Of a DNA stretch of 64,000 bases, positions 29,630-40,148 are shown piece after piece. The notes beneath the pieces are model-generated. The model was not told where the DNA came from. It made no database searches and saw nothing but the letters and a program-made list of their open reading frames with translations. Location: assembly GCF_012726345.1 (NCBI RefSeq), contig NZ_PTXN01000004.1:1-64000 (forward strand). The letters are read 5' to 3'. Numbering within the stretch: the first letter of the stretch is position 1; each line of letters starts with the position of its first letter. This stretch comes from Marinomonas sp. UCMA 3892. Its GTDB lineage: Bacteria > Pseudomonadota > Gammaproteobacteria > Pseudomonadales > Marinomonadaceae. Both the position numbers and the translations under genes were made by a program.

Positions 29630-30301
29630 TTAGCCAAACCCTCCATCATTCACCATTCGCCCCTGGTTTAAAGTCAAAACACGATGACGCATGCGCGCAA
29701 CCAGAGCTAAATCATGACTGGCAACCAAAACGGTCACTCCAACACGATTAAACTCTTGGAATAGATTCATGATTTCTGCTGACAATTTAGGATCCAAATT
29801 ACCGGTCGGCTCATCGGCTAACAACAATTGCGGTTTATTCACCACGGCTCGCGCAATACCAACGCGTTGTTGCTCGCCACCAGATAACGCCATTGGATAG
29901 TACTTTTCTTTATCCAACAACCCAACTTTATCCAGCGCCGCACGTACTCGCTTAGCAATTTGTTGGGGATCCGCTCCGCTCACCAACAATGGCAAGGCAA
30001 CGTTATGGAAAACACTTCTGTCTAATAATAACTGATGATTCTGGAACACGACGCCAACACGACGCCGATGATGAGGAATCGCTCGGCGGCTCAACGTACG
30101 TAGATCCACCCCATCGACCAAAATTTGGCCCGAGGTTTGACGCTCGATCATCATCATGAGTTTCATCAAAGTGCTTTTACCTGCACCTGAATGCCCAGTA
30201 AGAAAAGCCATTTCACCTTGCTGCAAATGAAAACTCACCTGAGACAGTGCTTCTTGTCCGCTCTCGTACTTTTTACCCACTCGTTGAAATTCGATTTCCA
30301 C
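29630..30301 (-). CDS. ftsE: Cell division ATP-binding protein FtsE
   Basis: ABC-type ATPase of the divisome, 223 aa, as expected for the family. It shows Walker A GHSGAGKST, Q-loop FQNHQLL, signature LSGGEQQRVGIARA, Walker B LLLADEP and the switch SHD. It sits between ftsY (79 bp upstream) and ftsX (directly adjoining), the standard ftsYEX operon. Confidence 0.97.
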   Translation of the reverse strand: MEIEFQRVGKKYESGQEALSQVSFHLQQGEMAFLTGHSGAGKSTLMKLMMMIERQTSGQILVDGVDLRTLSRRAIPHHRRRVGVVFQNHQLLLDRSVFHNVALPLLVSGADPQQIAKRVRAALDKVGLLDKEKYYPMALSGGEQQRVGIARAVVNKPQLLLADEPTGNLDPKLSAEIMNLFQEFNRVGVTVLVASHDLALVARMRHRVLTLNQGRMVNDGGFG

Positions 30302-30380
30302 GCTAATCCAGCATCCTTAAATTAGAAAGAAGAAAGGTCTAATCACCACTTACTTTACCATCAAGCAGTTGACTATCGAG

Positions 30381-31616
30381 CTATTCGCTATCAAACAAGG
30401 CATCGACAAACTCTTGAGCGACAAATGGACGTAAGTCATCCGCTTGTTCACCCACACCAATATAACGTATAGGAATGCCGAACTGTTTAGCGATGGCGAA
30501 AATAATACCGCCTTTTGCGGTTCCATCCAGTTTAGTCAGTGTAATACCACTTACACCAACCGCTTCGGAAAACAGCTTAGCCTGACTGATAGCATTTTGA
30601 CCAGTACAGGCATCCAAAACCAACATAACTTCATGTGGCGCGTTTTCATCTAGCTTTTTCATTACACGAACGACTTTAGACAGCTCGTTCATCAAATTCG
30701 CTTTGTTTTGTAGACGACCAGCAGTATCTGCAATAACGATATCGACGCCTTTCGCTTTGGCAGACTCAATCGCATCATAAATAACCGACGCCGAATCAGC
30801 ACCAGTGTGCTGAGCCACAACAGGAACATTATTACGCTCACCCCATACTTGAAGCTGCTCAACTGCCGCTGCACGGAAAGTATCCCCTGCCGCCAACATA
30901 ACACTTTTACCTTCAGCCTGATATTTTTTGGCCAGCTTACCAATAGTTGTCGTCTTACCGACACCATTCACGCCGACCATTAGAATAACAAATGGGCCAT
31001 CTTTACTAACAGGCTCTAGCATTTGTTGTGATTGGCTAAGAATACCATTCATATCGGCTTTTAAATGGCTCAACAAGGTCGCTGAGTCTTTTAATTCTTT
31101 ACGGTTTAACTTGTCTGTTAACGCACTTATCAAGGTCTGCGTGGCATCAATACCAACATCCGCCATCAATAACTGAGTTTCTAGCTCTTCCAGCAGATTA
31201 TCATCTACTTTTTTATGACCGCCGATAACGGAAGACAAGCCGTTACCTAATCCGCTGCGGGTGCGAGACAAGCCCAATTTAAAACGCTGTGACCAAGATA
31301 ACGCTGGCTGCACTGGCTCTGACTCTCTTGGTATTTCTTCGACTGCGTGTGCTTTAGTAGTTGTCGCCACTTCATCTGCAAGTTGTGCGTCATTAGCCAC
31401 TGTTTCCGCTGAGATGGCTTCATCCTGAACTGAATCGGGCTTATCTATATCCTTTTTCTTAGCTGCGGCAATATCTGCATTCATTTTGTTCACAAAACGA
31501 CGGCGAACAACGAAAGCAATAATGGCTAAAAGTGTTCCAATCGCAATAGGAACATAACGCGCATATTCACCAAGATATGGTGTAAAAAAAACAATAATTT
31601 GGTTAACAACTTCCAT
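30381..31616 (-). CDS. ftsY: Signal recognition particle receptor FtsY
   Basis: GTPase receptor that docks ribosome-SRP complexes at the membrane. The NG domain (about 100-411) has G1 GVNGVGKTTTIGKLA, AAGDTFRAAAVEQL, DTAGRLQNK and TKLDGTAKGG. The N-terminal acidic region is preceded by a clear hydrophobic helix (YVPIAIGTLLAIIAFVV, about 21-37), suggesting a direct membrane anchor that E. coli FtsY lacks. It is the first gene of ftsYEX and divergent from the M16-like gene. Confidence 0.96.
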   Translation of the reverse strand: MEVVNQIIVFFTPYLGEYARYVPIAIGTLLAIIAFVVRRRFVNKMNADIAAAKKKDIDKPDSVQDEAISAETVANDAQLADEVATTTKAHAVEEIPRESEPVQPALSWSQRFKLGLSRTRSGLGNGLSSVIGGHKKVDDNLLEELETQLLMADVGIDATQTLISALTDKLNRKELKDSATLLSHLKADMNGILSQSQQMLEPVSKDGPFVILMVGVNGVGKTTTIGKLAKKYQAEGKSVMLAAGDTFRAAAVEQLQVWGERNNVPVVAQHTGADSASVIYDAIESAKAKGVDIVIADTAGRLQNKANLMNELSKVVRVMKKLDENAPHEVMLVLDACTGQNAISQAKLFSEAVGVSGITLTKLDGTAKGGIIFAIAKQFGIPIRYIGVGEQADDLRPFVAQEFVDALFDSE

Positions 31617-31788
31617 TAAATCAGTCTCTTTATTTTGACTGATGCGATAAACATCAGTGAAATGCTATGATTAGACACAACGCCACATACATGGACACTT
31701 AAAAACGGTTATTTTAACATCATTCTGGCTCGCAAACAGGCTTAGTTTTAACCAAAATATTCTTAACACGCACCACTCAAGGCTCATT

Positions 31789-33102
31789 ATGTCCGACGAT
31801 AGCAAACCTCTATTTAGCCGACCCGTTCTGGCGGCGGTCATGTTGTTCTGTACTTTGGCTATTTGGCTATTAAATTTAACCGCTCCGAGCAGTAAATTCC
31901 CCACACCTCAGATTGAGAAATGGACAACCACGTCAGGTATTCCTGTGATCTGGATAAAACAAACAGAATGGCAAGATAGCAACAAACTGGAGCTTCGTTT
32001 TTCATTTCGCTCAGTCACGACTAACATAACATTGATCCAAACCACGCTGGCCATGTTAATGAGCGACTCTTTACCACTTAGTACTGCTTCAATTAACCAA
32101 AGGCTCGCGCCCTTAGCTGCCAGCGCAAACAGCTATTATGATCATGAAAATCAAACCATTGGTTTGACTCTGAGTAATGAACCTAAGTATTTGGTGCCGA
32201 CGCTGTCCTTAGCAACCAATTGGCTTAGACAGCCAGATTTCAAACCTCGCACTTTCGATGCTTGGCAAACCCAACACCAAGCTAATCCTCCTGTGCAACA
32301 TGAACTAGAAAATGTTTTATTTTTCGATAAGACTAATAATCAAAACAACACCACAACTACTGTCTCTTTAAAACAAGTTTCCGACTATTACCAGAGCTTA
32401 AAATCGTCTGCCGCTACTATTTTTATCGTGGGTGAAATGTCTCCAGAAACTAAGCAAACCGTCAAAAATGCTATTAATGCTATCAGCCAAGATTATCAGC
32501 TTTCCAATGCGTCTGCTGAGGCTATTCATTACGAGTCTATTAGTTCAACAATTCAACAAAACGAAGGCGAACTTTGGCAAACTCGTAGCGCCATTGCATT
32601 AGTGCCAGTGTCTTCTATCAAAGAATGGATCAGTCTGCAAATTTGGGGCGCCGACTTGGTTTCTACACTCAACCAGCAACAGCATATTGATTTTGTTCAG
32701 CTCGCTTTTACGCTTTCACCCCAGCGCCCTTGGGCGTGGTGGAACATCCAATATGCTAACAGCATCACAGAAACAGTAAGCCAACCTAGCTATGATGCAA
32801 ATCGCTTCATTAGTGCTAAAAGCCTAGTGTTTGTAGAACAAGTCCCTTCAGTCAATGACAAAAAAGCCTTTGACACGCTACTGGATAATTTTAAACATCA
32901 ACTCGAACAACAAACGCTATCACCAACTTGGTGGAGCTATATTGCCACACAAGTCACCCATGAAGATGGCGCGCTCACCGTGGAACAGTTCGCCGAAGGT
33001 TACAAAGATGCCATCGACAGCTTCACCATAGAAGATTATCAAACGGCTCTGCAACACCTATTAAAACCATCGTCCTATCAAGAGATTCAGGTTTACCAAT
33101 GA
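31789..33102 (+). CDS. Degenerate M16-family peptidase-like protein
   Basis: A protein of 437 aa with one N-terminal membrane anchor or uncleaved signal (VLAAVMLFCTLAIWLLNLTAPS). The body begins like an M16 zinc protease (EKWTTTSGIPVIWIKQ), but the HxxEH zinc motif expected near the first 100 residues is absent, so it should be catalytically inactive. Pseudomonas has two adjacent M16 genes between ftsY and rsmD, one active and one inactive; here only this one is present. It overlaps rsmD by 4 bp. Confidence 0.75.
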   Translation: MSDDSKPLFSRPVLAAVMLFCTLAIWLLNLTAPSSKFPTPQIEKWTTTSGIPVIWIKQTEWQDSNKLELRFSFRSVTTNITLIQTTLAMLMSDSLPLSTASINQRLAPLAASANSYYDHENQTIGLTLSNEPKYLVPTLSLATNWLRQPDFKPRTFDAWQTQHQANPPVQHELENVLFFDKTNNQNNTTTTVSLKQVSDYYQSLKSSAATIFIVGEMSPETKQTVKNAINAISQDYQLSNASAEAIHYESISSTIQQNEGELWQTRSAIALVPVSSIKEWISLQIWGADLVSTLNQQQHIDFVQLAFTLSPQRPWAWWNIQYANSITETVSQPSYDANRFISAKSLVFVEQVPSVNDKKAFDTLLDNFKHQLEQQTLSPTWWSYIATQVTHEDGALTVEQFAEGYKDAIDSFTIEDYQTALQHLLKPSSYQEIQVYQ

Positions 33103-33701
33103 AGAAAAAAGTTCTAAGTAACGTCTCGAATAAAAGCAAAGCGAAGGCATCGAGACTTCGTATCATCGCCGGTGAATGGCGCTCTCGCCAATTGCCGATT
33201 CCAGATATTGAAGGCTTACGTCCAACACCTGACAGAGTACGAGAAACCTTGTTCAACTGGATTAATGCTTATATTCCAGGTGCTGTTTGTGGCGACCTGT
33301 TTTGTGGTTCCGGTGCGCTTGGGTTAGAGGCGCTATCACGCGGTGCAAAACACATGACCTTTGTCGATAACTCACGTGTAGTATCGCAGCAGATGCAAAC
33401 AAACTTAGCGACATTAAATGCAACGGATAAAGCCAATGTGATCGCACAAAACGCGGCTGTCTTTCTTGATAGCGTAACACCACACGCTATGGATATTGTG
33501 TTTTTAGATCCACCGTTCCGCAAAGGCTGGTTAGCACAGATTATCCCTTTGCTTGAAAAAGGCTGGCTCGCAGATCGTGCGCTTGTTTATATCGAAATGG
33601 AAAAAGAAGCCGATTTACCCGCACTACCAAGCCACTGGTCTTTATTGAAAGAAAAAATCGCTGGCCAATTAGTTTATCGATTATTTGAAGTGTCTAAATA
33701 A
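33099..33701 (+). CDS. rsmD: 16S rRNA (guanine-966-N2)-methyltransferase
   Basis: SAM-dependent enzyme acting on G966 of 16S rRNA in the 30S subunit. The 200 aa match RsmD. It shows the N-terminal RIIAGEWRSRQLPIPD, RPTPDRVRETLFNW, the SAM motif LFCGSGALGLEALSRGA and the catalytic DPPF. Its ATG overlaps the stop of the M16-like gene (ATGA). A hairpin at 33712-33734 may terminate it. Confidence 0.95.
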   Translation: MKKKVLSNVSNKSKAKASRLRIIAGEWRSRQLPIPDIEGLRPTPDRVRETLFNWINAYIPGAVCGDLFCGSGALGLEALSRGAKHMTFVDNSRVVSQQMQTNLATLNATDKANVIAQNAAVFLDSVTPHAMDIVFLDPPFRKGWLAQIIPLLEKGWLADRALVYIEMEKEADLPALPSHWSLLKEKIAGQLVYRLFEVSK

Positions 33702-33711
33702 TTAAGTATTC

Positions 33712-33735
33712 AAGCCCTATCCAAAATAGGGCTTT
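33712..33735 (+). terminator. Intrinsic terminator after rsmD
   Basis: A 9-bp stem (33712-33720 with 33726-33734) with a short T-rich tail lies 10 bp past the rsmD stop. Confidence 0.65.
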
Positions 33736-33919
33736 CTGGCTCCCCCACACAAACATCGCACCAGAAATAAGCAAAACAATATTTCCCCTTCTATAATGTC
33801 TTAATCAAAACAAACCATATCAGCCGTTTTGATTTGAGCACGATACTTGCATAACCTAATAAAATATGTGCCATTAATGAGCACTTCACTTAAACATTGC
33901 CTCGCGATGGAAGGTACCT

Positions 33920-35806
33920 ATGCTGTCAAACCTATCCTTTAAGACCAAACTGTTCATACTTCTTATCACTGCGATTACGGGGTTAATTATCGTCACCGCT
34001 GTAGCCATGACAGGGCTCTCATTCCAACAAAGCGCCAACAATGAGCTGAGAAACCTCTCAAAAATTCAAGCATCAAATGATCAGCTGAGCATTCACATGC
34101 TAGAAATAGCTGACAGTCTGCGCTCCATTTCTGTGGACAATTACCAAGATTACGTTGCAAGCGCGAAAGAACAAATTGCGCAGAACGCCAACACCATAGC
34201 TACAAATATTGAAAAAGCTCATAGCCAAAACTTGAAGCAAACTCTCGAAGAAAACCTAATAGAACTTAACGACTATAGCCAAGCACTCATCACGCTGATC
34301 GAAAAACGCTATGTTATTGGTTTCGATTCCTCTTCAGGTTTACGCGGTAGCGTAGATCAAATGGGGACAGAAATAAGCGAAGATATCCAAAAGCTTAGCT
34401 TATTAAAACGAGAGTTCACCAATGTGCGTAAGGCTGAGGCTGGCTATTTATCAGATCCAACCGAAAGCAATTTAGAAGAGTTCACCGCCAGTTTCGACCG
34501 CTTCGATAACCGAATTGAGAACTTTGGCTTTCAAGACACTCATGGTGTAAAAGCCCATGCATACCGCGATGCCATTCTGCAATACGGTAAAGAATACAAA
34601 TCACTTAACGAGATTGAAAATTCTTTCACGACGCAAAAAAATCAATTTACCGAAAGCCAACTTAAAGCGAATCAACTGATTGAGGACAAAGTTCAGCAAG
34701 CAGAAAACAGCACAGAAAAAAGCTCTACTCAAGCCAACGCAACCCTACTGAGCGTTAGTATCGCAGTAATTCTAGTAGCTGCACTACTCATGCTTGCCAT
34801 TGGCCGCAGCGTCAATAGCACGTTACAAAACATTATTACTGACCTTAATAAAGTTAAAAAAGGCGATATGTCATCAAAAGCGTCGGTTAACACTAAACGT
34901 AACGATGAGTTCGATCAATTGAGCCAATCCCTCAATGAAATGACTAGCGGCTTGGGTGACGTATTAAAAGATGTTGTTTCGACAACTGACAATGTCAGTA
35001 CTATGTCTACTGATTTAAACAACACCATCAGCAGCATTGCCAACAGTAACCACTTAGTCAACCAGCGTACGCATTCATTGGCTTCTGCAACGGACGATAT
35101 TTCTAGCCGTTTAACCGAATTGTCTAGCACCACAAATACACTTCAAGCGCACTCCAATGAAACCTACCAATCAGCTAAATCTGGCGCGGATACGATTAAA
35201 TCAGTGTTAAGCAGCATCACCGACACAGTAAATATAGTGAATATGACAGGGCAACAGCTTGATGAACTAGGCCGTTTATCCAAAAACATCGATAGTGTCA
35301 TTGCCATGATTAATGACCTTGCTAGCCAAACCAACTTACTCGCGCTGAACGCCGCGATAGAAGCTGCTCGCGCAGGAGAAGCGGGACGCGGATTCTCTGT
35401 GGTCGCAGATGAAGTTCGTGCCTTGGCCGAAAAGACCGTCGATGCCACCTCGAAGATCACAGACATAGTCAATACTATTCAGCAATCAACTCAAACCGCG
35501 ATTAGCACTATGGAAAGCGGACAATCTAATCTAAAAATCATCAGTGAAAATGGCAGTAAGGCCGAAGAAGCAATGCGCGACATAGAGAGTAACGCCATGA
35601 CCGGATCGAAATCTACTGATTCAATGGCAAGTGCTATTCAAGATGTTGCCAGTACCGCCATTCAAATGAGCACAGAGATGGAGGAAATTGCTCAACAATT
35701 AAACCAAGATACTCGCTCTATCGATATTTTGGCGGATAAAACTAAACAGATTCAAAAAATTTCCGAGCAACTTGCTGTTAAAACTCAGGTATTTACTCTC
35801 GTTTAA
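33920..35806 (+). CDS. Methyl-accepting chemotaxis protein
   Basis: Transmembrane chemoreceptor of 628 aa. TM1 ([22 protein letters not shown], about 12-33) precedes a long helical periplasmic domain (about 34-272) that looks like a helical-bundle sensor. TM2 is at about 275-297, then a HAMP linker ([20 protein letters not shown]). The conserved tip [32 protein letters not shown] spans about 469-500. AAGG lies upstream of the ATG. It is a single-gene unit followed by a long hairpin. Ligand unknown. Confidence 0.94.
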   Translation: MLSNLSFKTKLFILLITAITGLIIVTAVAMTGLSFQQSANNELRNLSKIQASNDQLSIHMLEIADSLRSISVDNYQDYVASAKEQIAQNANTIATNIEKAHSQNLKQTLEENLIELNDYSQALITLIEKRYVIGFDSSSGLRGSVDQMGTEISEDIQKLSLLKREFTNVRKAEAGYLSDPTESNLEEFTASFDRFDNRIENFGFQDTHGVKAHAYRDAILQYGKEYKSLNEIENSFTTQKNQFTESQLKANQLIEDKVQQAENSTEKSSTQANATLLSVSIAVILVAALLMLAIGRSVNSTLQNIITDLNKVKKGDMSSKASVNTKRNDEFDQLSQSLNEMTSGLGDVLKDVVSTTDNVSTMSTDLNNTISSIANSNHLVNQRTHSLASATDDISSRLTELSSTTNTLQAHSNETYQSAKSGADTIKSVLSSITDTVNIVNMTGQQLDELGRLSKNIDSVIAMINDLASQTNLLALNAAIEAARAGEAGRGFSVVADEVRALAEKTVDATSKITDIVNTIQQSTQTAISTMESGQSNLKIISENGSKAEEAMRDIESNAMTGSKSTDSMASAIQDVASTAIQMSTEMEEIAQQLNQDTRSIDILADKTKQIQKISEQLAVKTQVFTLV

Positions 35807-35836
35807 CAACTTACCGCTCTTCGGATATCACTAATA

Positions 35837-35883
35837 AGTAAGACGCTCCTGCCATCAACTGATGACAGAAGCGTCTTACTTTC
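35837..35883 (+). terminator. Long terminator hairpin after the chemoreceptor gene
   Basis: Arms 35837-35856 and 35861-35880 pair over 20 positions with two mismatches around loop AACT, followed by a short T stretch. It lies about 30 bp past the stop codon. The following sequence to 36048 holds the metX promoter region and no gene. Confidence 0.75.
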
Positions 35884-36048
35884 AAACTTCTAACGCCATA
35901 CACAGATCGATGGCGGCATCCGCCTCTTGATGACACTGTGCACAAACGCTAGACTGTGTCACATCTTTCATCGATGAGCCTTCCCACGTTTCTGCACGGG
36001 AATTTGAGCACTTTCTTTAGGACTTTACTTTAGGATATAAACAAACCT

Positions 36049-37206
36049 ATGCCGGACGTCATCCCAGCCGACTCTGTTGGTATTGTTACGCCACAGATTG
36101 CGCAATTCGACACACCATTGGCGCTTTCCTGCGGACAATCCTTGTCATCGTACCAGTTGATTTACGAGACTTATGGCACTCTGAACCAAAGCGCTTCTAA
36201 TGCTATTTTGATTTGTCATGCACTCAGTGGAGATCATCACGCAGCGGGCTATCATGCCATGTCGGATAGCAAACCGGGTTGGTGGGACACCGCTATAGGG
36301 CCAGGAAAAGCCATCGACACCAATAAATTTTTTGTGATTGCTCTTAATAATCTAGGTGGTTGCTGCGGTTCAACGGGCCCTACTAGCATCAATCCAGAAA
36401 CAGGACAGCGCTGGGAAGCCAGCTTCCCGATTGTCACAGTAGAAGATTGGGTCGAAAGCCAAGCACGCTTAGCCGATTTATTGGGCATCCAAACCTTTGC
36501 CGCTATCGTTGGCGGCAGCCTAGGTGGCATGCAAGTACTGGAATGGAGTATCCGTTTCCCCACTCGTTTGCAGTCTGCCGTAATTGTCGCGTCAGCGCCG
36601 AAACTATCCACACAAAACATTGCTTTCAATGAAGTAGCGCGCCAGTCCATTCGCCGCGATCCTGACTTTTTTGATGGCAACTATATAGACAATAATTCCG
36701 TACCAACCAACGGTCTTGGTTTGGCCCGCATGCTTGGCCACATCACCTACCTTTCAGACGATGCCATGGGCGCTAAATTTGGACGTCAGATGCGCCATGA
36801 TAGCTACCAATACAATTACGGCATTGAGTTCGAGGTAGAAAGCTATTTGCGTTATCAAGGCGAAGCATTTACCAAACGCTTTGATGCCAATACCTACATG
36901 CTGATGACAAAGGCGCTGGATTATTTTGATCCCGCCTCACAAACCAATGGCGATCTTTCTGCTGTATTAAGCCGTGCGCAATGCGAATTTTTATTGGTTT
37001 CCTTTACCACCGACTGGCGCTTCTCTCCAGAACGTAGTGAAGAAATCGTCAACGCACTTGTCAAAGCCGGTAAATCAGTTTCTTACGCTAAGATCGAAGC
37101 AACAGAAGGCCATGACGCCTTTTTATTCCCGATTCCTCGTTACATGACTGTGTTAAACACCTTTTTAACCCGTGTTGCCAATCGCTTAACCACGGAGATC
37201 AAATAA
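36049..37206 (+). CDS. metX: Homoserine O-acyltransferase
   Basis: Activates homoserine for methionine synthesis by transferring an acetyl or succinyl group. The 385 aa form an alpha/beta hydrolase of the MetX family, with [12 protein letters not shown], the nucleophile elbow GGSLGGMQ (Ser about 157) and the catalytic His in EGHDAFLFP near 354. Sequence alone does not settle acetyl versus succinyl use; the MetX-MetW pairing is common in gammaproteobacteria where succinyl is used. The stop codon overlaps the metW start by 1 bp. Confidence 0.95.
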   Translation: MPDVIPADSVGIVTPQIAQFDTPLALSCGQSLSSYQLIYETYGTLNQSASNAILICHALSGDHHAAGYHAMSDSKPGWWDTAIGPGKAIDTNKFFVIALNNLGGCCGSTGPTSINPETGQRWEASFPIVTVEDWVESQARLADLLGIQTFAAIVGGSLGGMQVLEWSIRFPTRLQSAVIVASAPKLSTQNIAFNEVARQSIRRDPDFFDGNYIDNNSVPTNGLGLARMLGHITYLSDDAMGAKFGRQMRHDSYQYNYGIEFEVESYLRYQGEAFTKRFDANTYMLMTKALDYFDPASQTNGDLSAVLSRAQCEFLLVSFTTDWRFSPERSEEIVNALVKAGKSVSYAKIEATEGHDAFLFPIPRYMTVLNTFLTRVANRLTTEIK

Positions 37207-37796
37207 TGCGTTCTGATTTAGAGATAATCGACGAATGGGTTCAGCCCAATATTCGCGTGCTTGATTTGGCTTGTGGTCCCGGCGAATTGCTCCACCACCT
37301 TATTAAAAATAAGCAGGTGAACGGCTATGGTTTGGAAATCGGCCATGACGATTTGAATATCTGTATAGAAAAAGGCATTCCAGTTTTAGAGCAAAACATC
37401 GACGAAGGTTTGCAAAACTTTGATGACCAGAGTTTTGACTTAGTTTTGATGACTCATGCTTTGCAACAATTCCGTCGTCCTGATTTATTGATCGACGAAA
37501 TGCTACGCATCGGCAAAGAATGCATTATCACTTTCCCGAACTTCGGCCATTGGCGCAGCCGTTTACATTTGGCGTTAAAGGGCAGAATGCCAGTGTCTGA
37601 TTTCTTGCCATACAACTGGTACGACACACCGAACATTCACTTTTTTACCTTCCAAGATTTTGAGCGTCTTTGTAAAGAAAAAAATATCAAAGTGTTACGT
37701 TGGGCTGCCGTAGATGGCCAACTAAAAGACCATTGGTGGATTCGTTCTATGCCTAACTTATTCAGTGAAACGGCGATTTTCCATATCAGCCGTTAA
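37206..37796 (+). CDS. metW: Methionine biosynthesis protein MetW
   Basis: Methyltransferase-like protein of 196 aa with SAM-binding motif VLDLACGPGELL and the conserved ECIITFPNFGHWRSR and LPYNWYDTPNIHFFT segments of the MetW family. It partners MetX in methionine synthesis; its own reaction is not established. Start and stop codons of metX and metW overlap (TAATG), so they are co-translated. Confidence 0.95.
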   Translation: MRSDLEIIDEWVQPNIRVLDLACGPGELLHHLIKNKQVNGYGLEIGHDDLNICIEKGIPVLEQNIDEGLQNFDDQSFDLVLMTHALQQFRRPDLLIDEMLRIGKECIITFPNFGHWRSRLHLALKGRMPVSDFLPYNWYDTPNIHFFTFQDFERLCKEKNIKVLRWAAVDGQLKDHWWIRSMPNLFSETAIFHISR

Positions 37797-37838
37797 ACCA
37801 CGGTCAATAACATAAATCGAACGATTAAAGATGACAAC

Positions 37839-37866
37839 AAGGCGGCGAATCAGCCGCCTTTGTTTT
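37839..37866 (+). terminator. Intrinsic terminator between metW and rdgB
   Basis: An 8-bp GC-rich stem (37839-37846 with 37853-37860) is followed by TGTTTT, 22 bp before the rdgB start codon. It may limit read-through from metXW. Confidence 0.7.
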
Positions 37867-37887
37867 AGAAAATGAAGGAAAAAACCG

Positions 37888-38502
37888 ATGAACAAAACCA
37901 TCGTATTAGCCAGCAACAATGCCGGAAAAATCAAAGAATTCAATGCGTTGCTTGGCGACATGGGCATTGATATTAAACCGCAAAGCGAGTTTAACGTCGA
38001 AGAAGCCGAAGAAACAGGCCTAAGTTTTATTGAAAACGCCATTTTGAAAGCCCGTAATGCCTGTGCTCATACAGGATTGCCAGCCTTAGCGGATGATTCA
38101 GGCATTGAAGTGGATTATCTTGATGGCGCGCCGGGCATTTACTCCGCTCGCTTTGCTGGTGAGCATGGTGATAATGATGCTAATAACAAGCTACTACTAG
38201 AAAAGCTAGAAGGTGTGCCTGAACTAGAACGTACTGCTCGTTTCCATTGTGTATTAGCCTATATGCGTCACAAAGACGACCCAACACCTCAAGTCTTTCA
38301 TGGTGTTTGGGAAGGCCGCATTTTGACCTCCGCAGAAGGCCAAGAAGGCTTTGGTTATGACCCTATATTCTATGTTCCAGAATGCGCTTGCAGCGCCGCT
38401 AGCCTGCCAAAAGAGGTAAAAAATCAGATCAGCCACCGTGCCAAAGCCTTGAAACAACTTTTTGCTAACTTCCAGCAGTCTCAACAAGGTAAGCCATTTT
38501 GA
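37888..38502 (+). CDS. rdgB: XTP/dITP pyrophosphatase
   Basis: House-cleaning enzyme that hydrolyses non-canonical purine nucleotides such as dITP and XTP. The 204 aa fit the RdgB/HAM1 family, with [16 protein letters not shown], the metal-site segment [23 protein letters not shown] and [14 protein letters not shown] lies upstream of the ATG. Its stop overlaps the hemW start. Confidence 0.96.
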   Translation: MNKTIVLASNNAGKIKEFNALLGDMGIDIKPQSEFNVEEAEETGLSFIENAILKARNACAHTGLPALADDSGIEVDYLDGAPGIYSARFAGEHGDNDANNKLLLEKLEGVPELERTARFHCVLAYMRHKDDPTPQVFHGVWEGRILTSAEGQEGFGYDPIFYVPECACSAASLPKEVKNQISHRAKALKQLFANFQQSQQGKPF

Positions 38503-39668
38503 GCACGCAACTTCCACCACTAAGTCTGTACATCCATTTACCTTGGTGTGTGCGTAAGTGCCCATATTGTGACTTCAATTCCCATCAAGCAGACCGCTTT
38601 GAAGACAATGGCAAGCTTCCAGAAGACGCCTATTTGGCACAACTTCTAGCTGATCTAGACGCCGATTTACCTTATGTTGCTGGACGAGAAATCCAAACCG
38701 CTTTTATTGGCGGCGGTACGCCAAGCTTAATGAGCGAAGACTTCTATTATCGTTTGATGGATGCGTTACGCGAAAAACTGGTTTGGGCAGACAACGCTGA
38801 AATCACCATGGAAGCGAATCCAGGGACGTTTGAGCAAGAAAAGTTTCGCCATTTTCGTCAGGCTGGTATTAATCGTTTATCGATTGGTATTCAGAGTTTC
38901 CAGCCAAACCTGTTGAAAACCCTAGGAAGAATCCACAACCGCGAAGAAGCAATACACGCTGTGGATAAGTCTAGAGCCGCTGGTTTTGACAATATCAACC
39001 TGGATTTGATGCATGGTCTACCAGATCAAAGCTTAGAAATGGCGCTGGAGGATCTGTCTCTCGCTATCGAATTGAACCCTGAGCATTTGTCTTGGTATCA
39101 ATTAACGATTGAACCCAATACTGAGTTTTATCGCCGACCTCCGACGCTACCAGAAGACAACACCCTATGGGGCATTCAAGACGCAGGACAAGCACTATTG
39201 GCTAAACATGGTTACGTCCAGTACGAAGTTTCAGCAAATTCAAAAGAGAACCGACAAGCCGCACACAACCTTAATTATTGGCGTTTCGGCGATTACATAG
39301 GAATTGGCGCTGGCGCCCATGGCAAGATAACATTGATTAATGGTCAAATATTTCGTACACGAAAGACTCGTCATCCAAATCATTACCTAAACAATCTAGC
39401 TGAAGCGTTAGTTATCAAAGAAGCTATAGAACAAGAAGACCTGCCTCTTGAGTTTATGATGAACCGTTTACGTTTGTTCGAAACCTTTGATTTAAAGGAT
39501 TACGAGCGTTTTGCCTATCAAAAAGTGCCGAATTCACTGGTCAAAGCCTGCGAAATAGCGCTAAAACAAGGCTTGTTAGATATAGACGAATGGAAAAAAC
39601 AACGCATCAAAACAACCGAAAAAGGCAAATTATTTCTCAATGAATTGCTTGAATTATTCCTTCCATAG
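38499..39668 (+). CDS. hemW: Radical SAM heme chaperone HemW
   Basis: Radical SAM protein of 389 aa thought to deliver heme to respiratory enzymes; formerly confused with coproporphyrinogen oxidase HemN. The cluster cysteines lie in WCVRKCPYC (residues 17, 21, 24), followed by [15 protein letters not shown] and [10 protein letters not shown]. The start is a TTG overlapping the rdgB stop (TTGA), with AAGGT upstream, so translation is coupled. rdgB-hemW after metXW is the common gamma order. Confidence 0.94.
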   Translation: MSTQLPPLSLYIHLPWCVRKCPYCDFNSHQADRFEDNGKLPEDAYLAQLLADLDADLPYVAGREIQTAFIGGGTPSLMSEDFYYRLMDALREKLVWADNAEITMEANPGTFEQEKFRHFRQAGINRLSIGIQSFQPNLLKTLGRIHNREEAIHAVDKSRAAGFDNINLDLMHGLPDQSLEMALEDLSLAIELNPEHLSWYQLTIEPNTEFYRRPPTLPEDNTLWGIQDAGQALLAKHGYVQYEVSANSKENRQAAHNLNYWRFGDYIGIGAGAHGKITLINGQIFRTRKTRHPNHYLNNLAEALVIKEAIEQEDLPLEFMMNRLRLFETFDLKDYERFAYQKVPNSLVKACEIALKQGLLDIDEWKKQRIKTTEKGKLFLNELLELFLP

Positions 39669-39725
39669 CACATCATTTTATTTACCATTATTTGACATCT
39701 AAGCATTTAGGTGTAACTCTTGTCT

Positions 39726-39775
39726 CGTTAAGAACAAAAAAGGCCATTCTTTAATGGCTTTTTTTGTTCTTAACG
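39726..39775 (+). terminator. Very long terminator hairpin after hemW
   Basis: Arms 39726-39748 and 39753-39775 pair over 23 positions (one G-U) around a CTTT loop. An A-run and T-run lie inside the stem, so it could act in either direction. Confidence 0.75.
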
Positions 39776-40148
39776 GCAACACAATATCTAGCGACTTTTT
39801 GACAAAAACAATCTTTTTAAACGAAAGGAATCGCCCATTTTTTCTTTCTAATTCAATAATTTATAGCACTCAATCTCTCGCATTCTTGTTGAATTATTGA
39901 GATGCAAGAAGACGCGTGCCGACAAGCAAACTTGTCAAACTAGATTATGCATAAATTGTGAAAATAGAACAAAATACGTCGTATTAAGAACAATCCAGAA
40001 ATACGAATTCTTTTACGGTTAGGTAGCGGAATTGTGTAAAAAAACGCTCATGTTGATTTTCGTTTAAAAAGATTTGCAAAGACCTTTATTAAGTTCAGTA
40101 ATTCAACAAAGGTCTTGGGAAAGTTTTCACTAATTCGGGAGAATGTTT
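39776..40148 (+). promoter_or_regulatory. Structured upstream region of the BCCT transporter gene
   Basis: No gene is seen in this gap. It contains a small perfect hairpin GACAAG-CAAA-CTTGTC (39921-39936), an inverted repeat TCAATAATT/AATTATTGA near 39863-39903, and a 9-bp stem (40079-40087 with 40108-40116) shortly before the start codon. These could be an operator and a leader hairpin; no regulator can be named. Confidence 0.35.
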
